Shown: piece after piece, positions 36,257 through 45,769 of the stretch
Layout: every line of letters starts with the position of its first letter
How positions within the stretch are numbered: position 1 is the first letter of the stretch
Source of the DNA: an uncultured Gammaproteobacteria bacterium
Lineage (GTDB): Bacteria > Pseudomonadota > Gammaproteobacteria > Chromatiales > Chromatiaceae
DNA length: 64,000 nucleotides
Assembly (NCBI GenBank): GCA_937926265.1
Contig: CALAZS010000130.1
Span: 4,199-68,198 of the forward strand
Direction of reading: 5' to 3'
Made by a program: the position numbers and the translations under genes
Notes under the pieces: generated by a model
Seen by the model: only the letters and a program-made list of their open reading frames with translations
The model's database searches: none
Told to the model about the DNA's origin: nothing

Positions 36257-36685
36257 ATGGACACTGACAAATCTCTTTTGCTGCAACGTACCTTCATGGC
36301 TATTGCAGCCCTTAGTGGTGCTACTGCGGTTGCATTGGGTGCCTACGCAAGCCACGGTCTTAAAAATGTTCTAACAACAGATTCTCTGGCGGTTATTCAG
36401 ACCGCAATGGACTACCAGTTTATTCACACGCTGGCACTGCTCTTCGTAAGTCTTGTACCATTTAAAAGGACTCCGGCAAACAGTCGCCTGCTGATGTTGT
36501 CCGGAAGTTTGTTTGTTGCGGGTATCCTTTTATTCAGCGTTAACCTTTACGCTATTCAGATCCTGCATTTCACCGCCCTGAGCAAACTGACACCAGTCGG
36601 CGGTGTTATGTTCATAATCGGTTGGCTAATCCTTTTCATTCTCGCGTTTAAGAAATCCAATGCAGAAAAAAATACTGATCATTGA
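36257..36685 (+). CDS. DUF423 membrane protein (YgdD-like)
   Basis: 142 residues; the ATG at 36257 starts the recognisable family sequence, although a longer frame opens inside the preceding gene. The family mark is GAYASHGLKN (about 29-38, usual GAFGAHGLK), followed by MDYQFIHTLALL. Four hydrophobic segments. Unknown function. The end overlaps the start of the response regulator gene by 26 bases. Confidence 0.85.
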   Translation: MDTDKSLLLQRTFMAIAALSGATAVALGAYASHGLKNVLTTDSLAVIQTAMDYQFIHTLALLFVSLVPFKRTPANSRLLMLSGSLFVAGILLFSVNLYAIQILHFTALSKLTPVGGVMFIIGWLILFILAFKKSNAEKNTDH

Positions 36686-38063
36686 AGATGATGTAAATCT
36701 GGGTCAGATGCTGCTGATGCACTTCGAGGATGAAGGCTTCAGGACCCAACATGTTCCTTCCTGCGAGAAAGCCCGGGAAACAATCAAGCATTCCCATTTC
36801 GACCTGGTGCTACTTGATCAGCAATTACCTGACGGTAACGGCATTGATTTACTTGATGACCTGGTATTACAGAACCCGGATCGACCGGTGATAATGATGA
36901 CCGGACACCATGACCTTGAGCTGGCCATCACCGCCATTAAAAAAGGTGCTGCGGACTTCATTCACAAGCCCGTGGCTACAGCTGACCTTCAACTTGCGGT
37001 CAGCAAGGCACTCAAAAACTACCAGGATGCAACATCTGCAATTTATGAAACAGACCGTGAAGACAGCCTTAATTTATCCCGGGAACTGATTGGCAAAAGC
37101 AGTGCCATGCTGGCTATCAGCAAGGAAATTGCACTGAGTGCGCAAAGCCATGCGAGTGTTTTAGTCACAGGTGAATCCGGCACCGGCAAAGAACTGATCG
37201 CCAAGCTGATTCACCAGCATAGCAGCCGGGCAGATAATCCGTTTATTGCCGTAAACTGTGCGGCAATAGTTGATAACCTGCTTGAAAGTGAGCTGTTTGG
37301 ACATGAAAAAGGTGCTTTTACCGGTGCCTCTGAAAGAAAGCCCGGTAAATTTGAACTGGCTGAGAACGGTACCCTGTTTCTTGATGAGATTGGTGAACTG
37401 GCAATGCCGCTCCAGGCCAAGCTTCTGCGTGCCCTTCAGGAGCAAACCATTGAACCGGTAGGCTCTACACGTTCATTGAAAATCAATGCCAGGGTGATAG
37501 CCGCCACCAACCGCGACCTGTTTAGTTTGTCGCGTGATAAACAGTTTCGTGAAGACCTTATCTACCGTTTGAATGTTATCAACATCCAGCTTCCGCCTCT
37601 TAGAAAACGCAAGGAGGACATTCCCCTGCTGGCGAAAGCTTTTATTGAAAAGTACGCCCAGGAAAATGCCTGTTCCATGCCAGTCATCAACCAGGACTTC
37701 ATTGCGCATTTGCAATCGTATGACTGGCCGGGAAATGTGCGTGAACTAAACAATGCAATCACCCATGCAATGCTGCACTGCCGAGGTGGCCAGCTCAATA
37801 TCGAGCTTCTTAACCTGGGCGCTGATCTGGAATCCAATCTTGATAACGACCTGGCATCAAGACAGATTTCTGACAGGCAAACTAACCTGGTTTCGGAAAA
37901 TCATGATGAAGAATTACTGACGCTGGATGAACTTGAGGCACGTCACATACAGAAAGTACTGAACCATACCGGTGGCCATAAATCGAACACCTGCAGGATA
38001 CTGGGAATATCCCGCCCCGCCCTTGATCGCAAAATCGAAAAATACCAGCTAATCGTCACATAG
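36660..38063 (+). CDS. Sigma-54-dependent response regulator (NtrC family)
   Basis: 467 residues: receiver domain (1-120) with phospho-acceptor D53, AAA+ domain (143-375) with Walker A GESGTGKE (171-178), the sigma-54-contacting GAFTGA (218-223) and LFLDEIGE (239-246), then a Fis-type helix-turn-helix (about 440-467, [16 protein letters not shown]). Complete activator of sigma-54 promoters. No histidine kinase gene is next to it. Directly downstream are two 17-bp palindromes and a sigma-54 promoter for the ECF sigma gene, so it is the natural candidate for their regulator. Confidence 0.93.
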   Translation: MQKKILIIEDDVNLGQMLLMHFEDEGFRTQHVPSCEKARETIKHSHFDLVLLDQQLPDGNGIDLLDDLVLQNPDRPVIMMTGHHDLELAITAIKKGAADFIHKPVATADLQLAVSKALKNYQDATSAIYETDREDSLNLSRELIGKSSAMLAISKEIALSAQSHASVLVTGESGTGKELIAKLIHQHSSRADNPFIAVNCAAIVDNLLESELFGHEKGAFTGASERKPGKFELAENGTLFLDEIGELAMPLQAKLLRALQEQTIEPVGSTRSLKINARVIAATNRDLFSLSRDKQFREDLIYRLNVINIQLPPLRKRKEDIPLLAKAFIEKYAQENACSMPVINQDFIAHLQSYDWPGNVRELNNAITHAMLHCRGGQLNIELLNLGADLESNLDNDLASRQISDRQTNLVSENHDEELLTLDELEARHIQKVLNHTGGHKSNTCRILGISRPALDRKIEKYQLIVT

Positions 38064-38077
38064 ACCTGCGTTAAGCC

Positions 38078-38125
38078 TGTAACTAAAAATTACATGCCCG
38101 CTTTTACCTGTAATGAAACATTACA
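38078..38125. promoter_or_regulatory. Two 17-bp palindromic enhancer-like sites
   Basis: TGTAACTAAAAATTACA (38078-38094) and TGTAATGAAACATTACA (38109-38125) share TGTAA-N7-TTACA and have centres 31 bp apart, three helical turns. They lie about 98 and 129 bp upstream of the predicted sigma-54 start, as upstream activator sites do. The neighbouring NtrC-family regulator is the likely binder. Confidence 0.65.
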
Positions 38126-38187
38126 ACGTTTCGTTACAATTATTTATCCAGCCAAAATAATCTCTATATTATTCAATAAGTTATGTT

Positions 38188-38203
38188 TTGGCACGGTTCT
38201 CGC
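38188..38203 (+). promoter_or_regulatory. Sigma-54 promoter of the ECF sigma gene
   Basis: TTGGCACGGTTCTCGC has a perfect -24 element (TTGGCACG) and a -12 element with one change (TCGC for TTGC); GG and GC are exactly ten bases apart. Transcription would start near 38215, followed by GAGGAG and the ATG at 38236. Confidence 0.8.
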
Positions 38204-38235
38204 TCTAGATATTTTAACAATAATGAGGAGCAATC

Positions 38236-38757
38236 ATGTCAAGCATCACACTTAGCGGTTTTTTTGAACTCAAATCCCGAAAAAACAAAGAGGAACTCTT
38301 TAGCGAGTATGTTCATCAATATGCTGATGACCTTTACCGCTATGCCTACTGGTTATGCAACAGCAAAGTGGTTGCAGAAGATCTGGTTCAGGAGACAATG
38401 CTGCGCGCCTGGAAATCCATCCACAAACTTCAGGACAGTAAAGCTGTTAAAAGCTGGCTGTTTACCATTTTAAGGCGTGAAAACGCTCGACGTTTTGAAA
38501 GAAAACAGTTTGACTATTGTGATTTTCCAACGGAAGAAGTGTCCTGTCAGCGCTGTGATTACGACACATCGACCGAAGCGCATGTTCTCAGAAACGCGCT
38601 TAAACAACTGCCAGTTGAGTACCGTGAACCTTTATTACTGCAAATCGAGTTTGGATACAGTCAGAGAGAAATTGCGCAGCATCTGGACATCAGCCTGGCT
38701 GGAGCTGGTACACGTCTATTCCGGGCCCGTCAAAAACTCAAGAAATTGGTAGAGTGA
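38236..38757 (+). CDS. ECF-type RNA polymerase sigma factor
   Basis: 173 residues. Region 2 (about 22-90) reads YVHQYADDLYRYAYWLCNS and AEDLVQETMLRAWK, region 4 (about 115-170) LPVEYREPLLLQIEFGYSQREIAQHLDIS and GTRLFRARQKLKKL. Between them three cysteines (C95, C104, C107) in a short linker are unusual and could bind metal or respond to redox. No anti-sigma gene is next to it, as the following gene runs the other way. Good Shine-Dalgarno GAGGAG. A sigma-54 promoter controls it. Confidence 0.92.
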   Translation: MSSITLSGFFELKSRKNKEELFSEYVHQYADDLYRYAYWLCNSKVVAEDLVQETMLRAWKSIHKLQDSKAVKSWLFTILRRENARRFERKQFDYCDFPTEEVSCQRCDYDTSTEAHVLRNALKQLPVEYREPLLLQIEFGYSQREIAQHLDISLAGAGTRLFRARQKLKKLVE

Positions 38758-38761
38758 CTGC

Positions 38762-40213
38762 TTATTTTGTCCAGAAGGCTGGTGACAAAATTACCAGCAG
38801 CGTAAAGATTTCCAAACGACCAAGCAGCATGGAAAAACACAATATCCACTTCGCCGGATCATTAAGGTCAGCGTAATGAGCACCCACACCTCCAAGCCCA
38901 GGGCCCAAATTGTTAATGGTTGCCGCCACTGCAGAATATGCCGTCATTAAATCGAGTCCTGTCATTGCAAGTGCCAGGTACATCATGATGAAACTGGCCA
39001 CGTAAAGCGCAAAAAAACCCCAGATCGCATCAACCACTCTATAGGGCACCGTGTTGCCGCCAATCCGGATCGGTATCTGCGCCGAAGGATGTATCAGCCG
39101 CAGAATTTCACGCATTCCCTGTTTAATCAACAGCAGAAAACGAATCACCTTGATACCGCCACCCGTGGAACCGGCACAGCCGCCGACAAAACTGGTAAAC
39201 AACAGCAAAATGGCTACAAAGCCGGGCCAGTTGTAAAACTCGGCAGTGGTAAACCCGGTCGTAGTACCGATAGAAACCGATTGAAACAGCGCATTGAAAA
39301 ATGCCGAACCCCAGTCATCGTAAGTGCTGGTAAAAAACAGGTAAAGTGTGACGATAGCTGTGACAGTCATTAACAGACTGATGTAAAAAATAAACTCGGA
39401 ATCCTTGAAATAACTTTTAAATGATTGACTGCGCCAGGCAATGAAATGCAGTGCAAAGTTCACACCGGAGATCAGCATGAATACCACGGCAATCATTTCT
39501 ATCCAGGTACTGTTGTAATAACCGATACTGGCATCATGGGTGGAAAAGCCACCTATGGAAACGGTCGAAAACGCATGGCCAATGGCATCAAACAACTCCA
39601 TACCTGCAATCCAGTAAGCCAGCGTGCAGGCAATGGTTAAACTGAGGTAGATATACCAGAGCGCTTTTGCGGTTTCGGCAATACGTGGCGTCAGCTTGGA
39701 ATCCTTGACCGGCCCTGGCGTTTCAGCCCGGTAAAGCTGCATGCCACCAACACCCAGCAGCGGCAGTACGGCAACCGCGAGCACCACGATACCCATGCCG
39801 CCCAACCACTGCAGCTGTTGGCGGTAATAGAGGATTGACCTGGGCAGTTCATCAATCGACGTAATCACGGTAGCGCCGGTGGTGGTTAAACCTGAAATGG
39901 CTTCGAACATTGAGTCCGTTAGGGAAAGCTGTGGTTGCAGCGACAACATAAACGGCAAAGCGCCAATGGTGCTTAGTACGAACCAGAACATTACGACAAC
40001 AATAAAGCCATCGCGCATGCGCATATCGCGTTTGTAACTTCTAACCGGTATCCAGCTCAGAAAACCGATACCCAGCGTAATAAAAAATGCTGTCACAAAA
40101 GCCAGGTGGGCGCCGTCGGCATACCAGAGAGAAACCAATACCGGTGGTAACAGCGTTGAGCTGAATACCATCAGTAATAACCCCAGAATTCTTTGTATGG
40201 CAAAAAGGCGCAT
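38762..40213 (-). CDS. trkH: Trk potassium uptake protein TrkH
   Basis: 483 residues with about ten membrane segments. The four selectivity-filter loops characteristic of the family are visible, for example ISGLTTTGATV, STVSIGGFSTHD, SIGTTTGFTT and TINNLGPGLG, and the conserved GGCAGSTGGGIKVIR stretch. It imports potassium and is gated by the TrkA regulator encoded eight bases upstream. Last gene of the cluster, convergent with the ECF gene, with only four bases between their stops. Confidence 0.95.
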   Translation of the reverse strand: MRLFAIQRILGLLLMVFSSTLLPPVLVSLWYADGAHLAFVTAFFITLGIGFLSWIPVRSYKRDMRMRDGFIVVVMFWFVLSTIGALPFMLSLQPQLSLTDSMFEAISGLTTTGATVITSIDELPRSILYYRQQLQWLGGMGIVVLAVAVLPLLGVGGMQLYRAETPGPVKDSKLTPRIAETAKALWYIYLSLTIACTLAYWIAGMELFDAIGHAFSTVSIGGFSTHDASIGYYNSTWIEMIAVVFMLISGVNFALHFIAWRSQSFKSYFKDSEFIFYISLLMTVTAIVTLYLFFTSTYDDWGSAFFNALFQSVSIGTTTGFTTAEFYNWPGFVAILLLFTSFVGGCAGSTGGGIKVIRFLLLIKQGMREILRLIHPSAQIPIRIGGNTVPYRVVDAIWGFFALYVASFIMMYLALAMTGLDLMTAYSAVAATINNLGPGLGGVGAHYADLNDPAKWILCFSMLLGRLEIFTLLVILSPAFWTK

Positions 40214-40220
40214 TTTGACT

Positions 40221-41597
40221 TTAAAGGAACGTAATGCCTACCTGGAAGAGTTTTTCAACATCATGAATTTTATTTTTATCCATGAGGAACATGACCACGT
40301 GGTCATCACTCTGAATAACCGTGTCATGGTGGGCTATGACCACTTCTTCACCACGCACCAGCGCAGCAATACTGGCCCCCTGCGGTAACTTGATATCTTC
40401 GATTTTCCTGCCAACCACCTTGGATGAGGTTTCATCACCATGGGCAATCGCTTCTATTGCTTCGGCCACGCCGCGACGCAAAGAGTGTACATTTACCACG
40501 TCCCCCCTCCGCACATAGGTCAGCAGGGTACCGATTGTCGCCTGTTGCGGTGATACAGCGATATCAATCTCGCCAGCCTGCACCAGGTCAACATAAGCAG
40601 GGCGGTTTATAAGTGCCATCACCTTTCTTGCGCCAAGGCGCTTGGCAAGCATGGCGGAAAGCACATTGGCCTCGTCGTCATTAGTCACGGCGCAGAAAAT
40701 ATCGGTGTCTTCAATACTTTCTTCCAGCAGTAATTCTTCATCTGAGGAATCGCCATGCAAGACAATTGTCTGGCTGAGTTTTTCAGAAACCCGCATTGAA
40801 ATTGCCTTGTTTTTTTCAATAATCTTGACCCTGTATTTACTCTCAAGAGCCGATGCAAGGCGTCGACCAATATTGCCACCTCCGGCAAAAATGAGGCGCT
40901 TATAAGGTTTTTCTGCGCGCCGCAGTTCACGCATCACTGCCGATATATTTTCTGCTGCGGCGATAAAAAACACCTCGTCATCCGGTTCTATCACGGTAAT
41001 GCCGTCAGGGTGAATCGAGCGGTCTTTACGGTAGATCGCGGCCACCCGGGCTTCGGCATTTCCTAAATGTTCATTGAGTTCCTTCAACTGATGACCGACC
41101 AGTGGACCACCGTAGTATGCCCTTACGGCCACGAGACGCACACGGCCACCGGCGAAATCCATTACCTGCAATGCCCCCGGGTGTTGGATAAGGCGCAGAA
41201 TGTATTCTGTCACCAGCTGCTCAGGACTGATCATCATGTCGATTGGCAGTGCATTCGGTGCGAACAGCTCCGGGTAACTGAGGTAATCCTGTGATCTGAC
41301 GCGGGCGATTTTGGCGGGGGTTCTAAACAGTGTATAAGCAACCTGGCAGGCCACCATGTTGACTTCGTCGCTGTTGGTAACTGCCAGAATCATATCGGCA
41401 TCTTCGGCACCGGCTTTTCTGAGCACGTCCGGATGTGACGCCAGCCCCTGAATAGTTCCAATGTCGAGACGATCACGTAAATCCCTTAACAGATCAGCAT
41501 TTACATCAACGACCGTAATATCGTTATGCTCTTCCTTGACCAGGTTGATTGCCACCGAGCGTCCGACCTGTCCGGCACCGAGGATAATGATCTTCAT
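40221..41597 (-). CDS. trkA: Trk system regulator TrkA
   Basis: 458 residues, two tandem RCK units, each an NAD-binding N-domain (start [16 protein letters not shown]; second [15 protein letters not shown] near 233) followed by a TrkA-C domain (near 145-225 and 370-455). The protein forms a ring under TrkH and controls it through nucleotide binding. It lies 28 bases after ntrX, in the same cluster. Confidence 0.96.
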   Translation of the reverse strand: MKIIILGAGQVGRSVAINLVKEEHNDITVVDVNADLLRDLRDRLDIGTIQGLASHPDVLRKAGAEDADMILAVTNSDEVNMVACQVAYTLFRTPAKIARVRSQDYLSYPELFAPNALPIDMMISPEQLVTEYILRLIQHPGALQVMDFAGGRVRLVAVRAYYGGPLVGHQLKELNEHLGNAEARVAAIYRKDRSIHPDGITVIEPDDEVFFIAAAENISAVMRELRRAEKPYKRLIFAGGGNIGRRLASALESKYRVKIIEKNKAISMRVSEKLSQTIVLHGDSSDEELLLEESIEDTDIFCAVTNDDEANVLSAMLAKRLGARKVMALINRPAYVDLVQAGEIDIAVSPQQATIGTLLTYVRRGDVVNVHSLRRGVAEAIEAIAHGDETSSKVVGRKIEDIKLPQGASIAALVRGEEVVIAHHDTVIQSDDHVVMFLMDKNKIHDVEKLFQVGITFL

Positions 41598-41625
41598 CTG
41601 TCAGTTCCTAAAATGCCTAACATGC

Positions 41626-42987
41626 CTATCGGCGGTCCTTGATTTCAATACCTACAGAACGCAGTTTTCTGTAAAGATGTGTTCTTTCCATGCCGGCTTC
41701 TTCCGCCATCTGGCTGACATTACCATCATGTTTTTGCAACTGATACTCCAGGTAAGCCCTTTCGAATTCCTCCCTGGCCTGCCTGATCGGCTGGTCAAAT
41801 GAAACAGCGCCGCCACTGAGCTTTAATTCCGGTTCTTTGGCGCTGCCCAGTGCAGACTCCACCTCTTCCTGGCTGACCTCTTCGGCATTGTTCAAAATCA
41901 GCAAACGCTGCACGACGTTTTTCAATTCAAGCACATTTCCAGGCCAGGAATAGTTTCTAAGAAAATTCTGCGCGGCCATGGAAAATTTTCGATAAGGCAG
42001 TTTTTCTTTCTGCACAAAGTATTCAGTAAAAAATGTCAGCAGTTCAGGTACATCTTCATGATGTTCACGTAAGGCGGGAATCTGCAAAGGTACAACATTA
42101 AGATGAAAGAAAAGGTCTTCACGGAAACGCCCCTGCTGCACAGCTAACTCGAGGTTCTGGTGCGTGGCTGCGATAATACGTACATCCAGTTCTACAGGTT
42201 CCTTGCCTCCGACACGCATAAAATTACCTGTATCCAGTACTCCCAGCAGCTGCGCCTGGGCTTCAAGGTCCATATCAGCCACTTCATCAAGAAACAGGGT
42301 GCCGCCACTGGCCTGCTCCAGCCGGCCATAATAGACACGGTCGTCATCTTCACTGCCAAATAATTCCCTGGCTGAATTGCCGGTGGCTATTGATGAAACA
42401 CTCACGTCAACAAAAGGACTGGCTTTACGTTTACTTTGCTTATGCAGATAGCGGGCAAAAGTTTCGCGGCCTGTACCCGCTTCCCCGGTTATCAACACCC
42501 AGGTATCATGCTGGGCCAGTCTTTTAATCTGTTCGCGTAAATGCTGGATGGTAACGCTGTGACCGATGGGCTCAATCACATGATCAACCATGCGCTTAAG
42601 TCCCTGGTTTTCCACCTGGAGTTTTTCGGCTTCAAGGGCTCTTTCAACCGTTAACAGCAGCTTGGCAAGTGACAGGGGTTTTTCAAGAAAGTCATAGGCC
42701 CCCAGGCGGGTTGCCTCAACAGCCGTTTCAACAGTGCCATGACCTGACATCATGATCACCGGGCAAGGCAGTCCATCTCCTTCTGCCCATTCCTTTAAAA
42801 GCGAGATGCCATCAAGATCAGGCATCCAGATATCAAGCAGGATAATATGCGGTCTTTTTTCACGTAACAGCTTTCTGGCAGCAACACCGTTTTCTGCCAT
42901 TGAAACAGTATGGCCTTCATCTTCCAGAATGTCCTTTACCAGTTCCCTGATATCCGGCTCATCATCGACCACCAGAATGTAACTCAT
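41626..42987 (-). CDS. ntrX: NtrX response regulator, GAFTGA motif missing
   Basis: 453 residues with receiver domain (1-120; phospho-acceptor D52 in LLDIWMPDLDG), AAA+ domain (Walker A GEAGTGRE, 168-175; LFLDEVADMD, 231-240) and a C-terminal Fis-type helix-turn-helix (HDGNVSQMAEEAGMERTHLYRKL). The GAFTGA loop expected near 213-220 is replaced by SEDDDRVYYG, so direct sigma-54 activation is unlikely and it may act as a sigma-70 regulator. Pair of the NtrY kinase 62 bases upstream. Confidence 0.93.
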   Translation of the reverse strand: MSYILVVDDEPDIRELVKDILEDEGHTVSMAENGVAARKLLREKRPHIILLDIWMPDLDGISLLKEWAEGDGLPCPVIMMSGHGTVETAVEATRLGAYDFLEKPLSLAKLLLTVERALEAEKLQVENQGLKRMVDHVIEPIGHSVTIQHLREQIKRLAQHDTWVLITGEAGTGRETFARYLHKQSKRKASPFVDVSVSSIATGNSARELFGSEDDDRVYYGRLEQASGGTLFLDEVADMDLEAQAQLLGVLDTGNFMRVGGKEPVELDVRIIAATHQNLELAVQQGRFREDLFFHLNVVPLQIPALREHHEDVPELLTFFTEYFVQKEKLPYRKFSMAAQNFLRNYSWPGNVLELKNVVQRLLILNNAEEVSQEEVESALGSAKEPELKLSGGAVSFDQPIRQAREEFERAYLEYQLQKHDGNVSQMAEEAGMERTHLYRKLRSVGIEIKDRR

Positions 42988-43049
42988 TAATACCTACTCC
43001 AGTATTTATTTAGGTTTTGCCAGGCACTTAACCAGTCATTACTCATAAC

Positions 43050-45215
43050 TCATTCAGTTAAGGGCAATCTTACCAACAAGTGGGCGCCACCTTCAGCGCG
43101 ATTGGATGCTGCAATCATACCACCATGTTCTTCAATAATTTTCTTCACAACAGCCAGTCCCAGTCCTGTCCCCTTGGTTTTGGTTGTGACATATGGTTCG
43201 AATACCTTTGACAATGTTTCCTCATCGAAACCGTGGCCATTATCCATGACCTCAAGAACCACAGCTGCCGTATCATCATGACCCTGTAACTCGGTTCGTA
43301 TGATTATCTCTGCATTGCTTTTATCGTGCACGGCTTCCAATGCATTTTTCACCAGGTTATGAATGACCTGCCTCAATCTTACCGGGTCTGCTTCAACCTT
43401 TTCGTCAGTCGCATTTAGTGAAAGCGTGATTGCGTCATGCTGACCGGAAGCCTCGTAAAGAGACATTACCTCTGCGACCAGGCTGTCAAACTCCAGCGGC
43501 TGAGTTTCCAGCCTGGATGGTTTGGCGTAATCCGAGAATGCATTGACCATGGACTTCATCGCATCAACCTGCTGCACGATGGTCTGCGTAGCTTTATCCA
43601 GTACGCGCGAATCCTCTTCGGCCATCTTACCCAAATATTTATGACGCAACCTTTCAGCTGAAAGCTGGATTGGTGTAAGCGGGTTTTTGATTTCATGGGC
43701 AAGACGTCTTGCCACTTCACCCCAGGCAGCATTTCTCTGTGCCTGGATAAAATAGGTCACATCATCAAAAACCACGACTTTGCCTTTTTCAAATCCAACC
43801 GTATCCAGAAGCGGACTGATACGGGTTAACAAAATCAAACGCCCGCTATCAGTTTCCAGTGCGATTTCTTCCCGCCAGTCACCTTTTTGCTGGGTTAACA
43901 CCAGCTCGATATTTTCTAGCCATTGTTTCATCACTTCTGACAGGCAAGCCAGCTGTTCAGTTGACTGCTGCAGGTGATCATCAAATGAAACATTAAAAAT
44001 CGTTTCAGCCGCACGATTGGCTGTCTGCAGTCTTTGCTGGGAATCAAACACCATCACCCCGGAAGAAAGATGCCCCAGTACAGTTTCCAGGTAGGTCTTC
44101 TGTTCTTCAACCATACGCTGGCTTTGCGCTGCCTGATCACGGGCCTGGGCAATACGACGCATCATGGTATTAAAAGAGGCAACCAGGAAACTCAGTTCAT
44201 CATGGGAATCCTGCAGCGGCAGTTGTTTTTCATAATCACCTGCAGCAACTGCGCGCGTACCAGCAGCAATATCTGAAATGGGTGCTACCAGTTTCCTGGC
44301 CGAATAAAATGCCGCCCAGACTGCCGCAAACACCGAAAAGGCCAGCACCAGTAATAGCGTCATGGAAAAGTTAAACTTCAGAGACTGGCGTAAAAACGAT
44401 AACTCCTTGTAGCGCACCAGTGCCGACTGAACTGAATCAGTCAGGTCGGAAATTTCTTCTGAAAGAGCATAAACCGCCTGCATCAGCAATGGCCTGAATG
44501 CATGACGCAAGACAACCAGAACATGCAAAGACTCAGGCTCACCATAAGGCACGATACTGATTACACGGCCACTGTCCCTGGCCTGCTGAAGTACTGAAAT
44601 ATCGAGCTGTTCGGGCACCAGCTTTTCTGTGTTGATATTGGAGGAAGTGATGATTCTGCCTGATAAATCCATCAATACCAGTTCGATAGCGCCAGACTGT
44701 TCAAGCAGATCAACAAGTCCAATGGTCATTGCCGCTTCGGAATCATCCTTTATCTGATTTAACATGTACTCTGTGACTCGCAGATACTGCTTCTTGTTCA
44801 GATCCAGCGATGATTTTCCAAGTTCAAGGCTGTCATCGAGTGCATTATCAATTTTTACGTCAAACCAGGAATCAATCCCCTGGTGCAGAAACTGCAGCGA
44901 ATAGTAATAAACCACGCCAACCGGCGGCAGTGACAGGCTGATAAACATCAGCACCATCCTGATCGTTAATCGCGAGCCCGGCTCCCGCCTGCGATAGCTG
45001 CCAATCAGTTTCAGCAGGTTGATCATGATCAACACCAAAAGGATGATCAGTCCGGCAATATTGAATATGAGCAAGGGGATGAAATAGCGGCTCATATCAT
45101 CGGTATTTTGAACCGCGTTACTCATAAAATGCAGTGAAATGAGTAACGGAGTAATCACTACCAACAGCAGCAAAAACCCGGATGAACCAATTTTCTTCAG
45201 GGTTTTAAAAGCCAT
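43050..45215 (-). CDS. ntrY: NtrY sensor histidine kinase
   Basis: 721 residues from the ATG at 45215; the GTG three codons upstream lies within the ribosome-binding region. Membrane segments near 15-35, 45-70, 85-110 and about 285-305 frame a periplasmic sensor domain. HAMP (about 310-365), PAS (about 385-495), the phospho-acceptor histidine in RRLAHEIKNPLTPIQLSAERL and the ATPase motifs NLVKNALEAV, DNGHGFD and GTGLGLAVVKKI follow. It overlaps the DUF4390 gene by 19 bases. The pair senses an unknown signal linked to nitrogen or redox state. Confidence 0.94.
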   Translation of the reverse strand: MAFKTLKKIGSSGFLLLLVVITPLLISLHFMSNAVQNTDDMSRYFIPLLIFNIAGLIILLVLIMINLLKLIGSYRRREPGSRLTIRMVLMFISLSLPPVGVVYYYSLQFLHQGIDSWFDVKIDNALDDSLELGKSSLDLNKKQYLRVTEYMLNQIKDDSEAAMTIGLVDLLEQSGAIELVLMDLSGRIITSSNINTEKLVPEQLDISVLQQARDSGRVISIVPYGEPESLHVLVVLRHAFRPLLMQAVYALSEEISDLTDSVQSALVRYKELSFLRQSLKFNFSMTLLLVLAFSVFAAVWAAFYSARKLVAPISDIAAGTRAVAAGDYEKQLPLQDSHDELSFLVASFNTMMRRIAQARDQAAQSQRMVEEQKTYLETVLGHLSSGVMVFDSQQRLQTANRAAETIFNVSFDDHLQQSTEQLACLSEVMKQWLENIELVLTQQKGDWREEIALETDSGRLILLTRISPLLDTVGFEKGKVVVFDDVTYFIQAQRNAAWGEVARRLAHEIKNPLTPIQLSAERLRHKYLGKMAEEDSRVLDKATQTIVQQVDAMKSMVNAFSDYAKPSRLETQPLEFDSLVAEVMSLYEASGQHDAITLSLNATDEKVEADPVRLRQVIHNLVKNALEAVHDKSNAEIIIRTELQGHDDTAAVVLEVMDNGHGFDEETLSKVFEPYVTTKTKGTGLGLAVVKKIIEEHGGMIAASNRAEGGAHLLVRLPLTE

Positions 45216-45769
45216 TGGCTCCACTCACTTGAGAGTTTCCAGTCCGGTGACATGTAAGCTTTGGGACGCAGTGGAACCGGCAGTGCCTCAATATCGAGTA
45301 TCGTTTTTATTTCCATCTCGTAGGTTTCGCCTTTTTCAAGTTGGCTGGCTTTGACAACTGGATATTCATCAATGACGCCAAGTGAGGAGAGCGCTGCCTG
45401 TCGGGAAATAAACTGTGATTTTTCAGCTCCGGCCCGGGTTATTACTTCGTAGGTTGAAGACAGGGGCAAATAACGGATCTGCTTCTGGAAATGCTGGTCA
45501 ACGATATCCTTTTCCCATATCCACGCACCTTGCCTTCTAACCTGCACATGCACATCAACCAGCAGGGGAACGCCGTTTTCCAGTGCTTCCAGCGCCACTT
45601 CGCTGAACTGATAATCAATATTAGCGCTGATGACAAACACATCACCGATCAGCCTGGATGAAGCATCGCGGATAATAAATTCACTTGCAAAAGCGGAAAA
45701 ATGCAACAACCAGCTGCCAACAGCGGCGACCAGCATGATTGCAAAAGTTTTTTTACGACTGTTTCTCAT
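45197..45769 (-). CDS. DUF4390 protein
   Basis: 190 residues. A signal peptide (about 1-29, FAIMLVAAVGSWLLHFSAFA) leads to a secreted domain of unknown function found between rsmB and ntrY in many gammaproteobacteria. Visible segments include SRLIGDVFVISANIDYQFSEVALEALENGVPL and the ending SPDWKLSSEWS. It overlaps rsmB by 17 bases and ntrY by 19, so a role linked to the NtrY sensor is conceivable. Confidence 0.85.
   Translation of the reverse strand: MRNSRKKTFAIMLVAAVGSWLLHFSAFASEFIIRDASSRLIGDVFVISANIDYQFSEVALEALENGVPLLVDVHVQVRRQGAWIWEKDIVDQHFQKQIRYLPLSSTYEVITRAGAEKSQFISRQAALSSLGVIDEYPVVKASQLEKGETYEMEIKTILDIEALPVPLRPKAYMSPDWKLSSEWSQWLLKP

Noticed and set aside
38078..38125. TyrR boxes
   Set aside because: The consensus TGTAAA-N6-TTTACA is 18 bp; these sites are 17 bp with TGTAA-N7-TTACA, and the nearby genes have no aromatic amino acid role. 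Enhancers of the adjacent regulator fit better.
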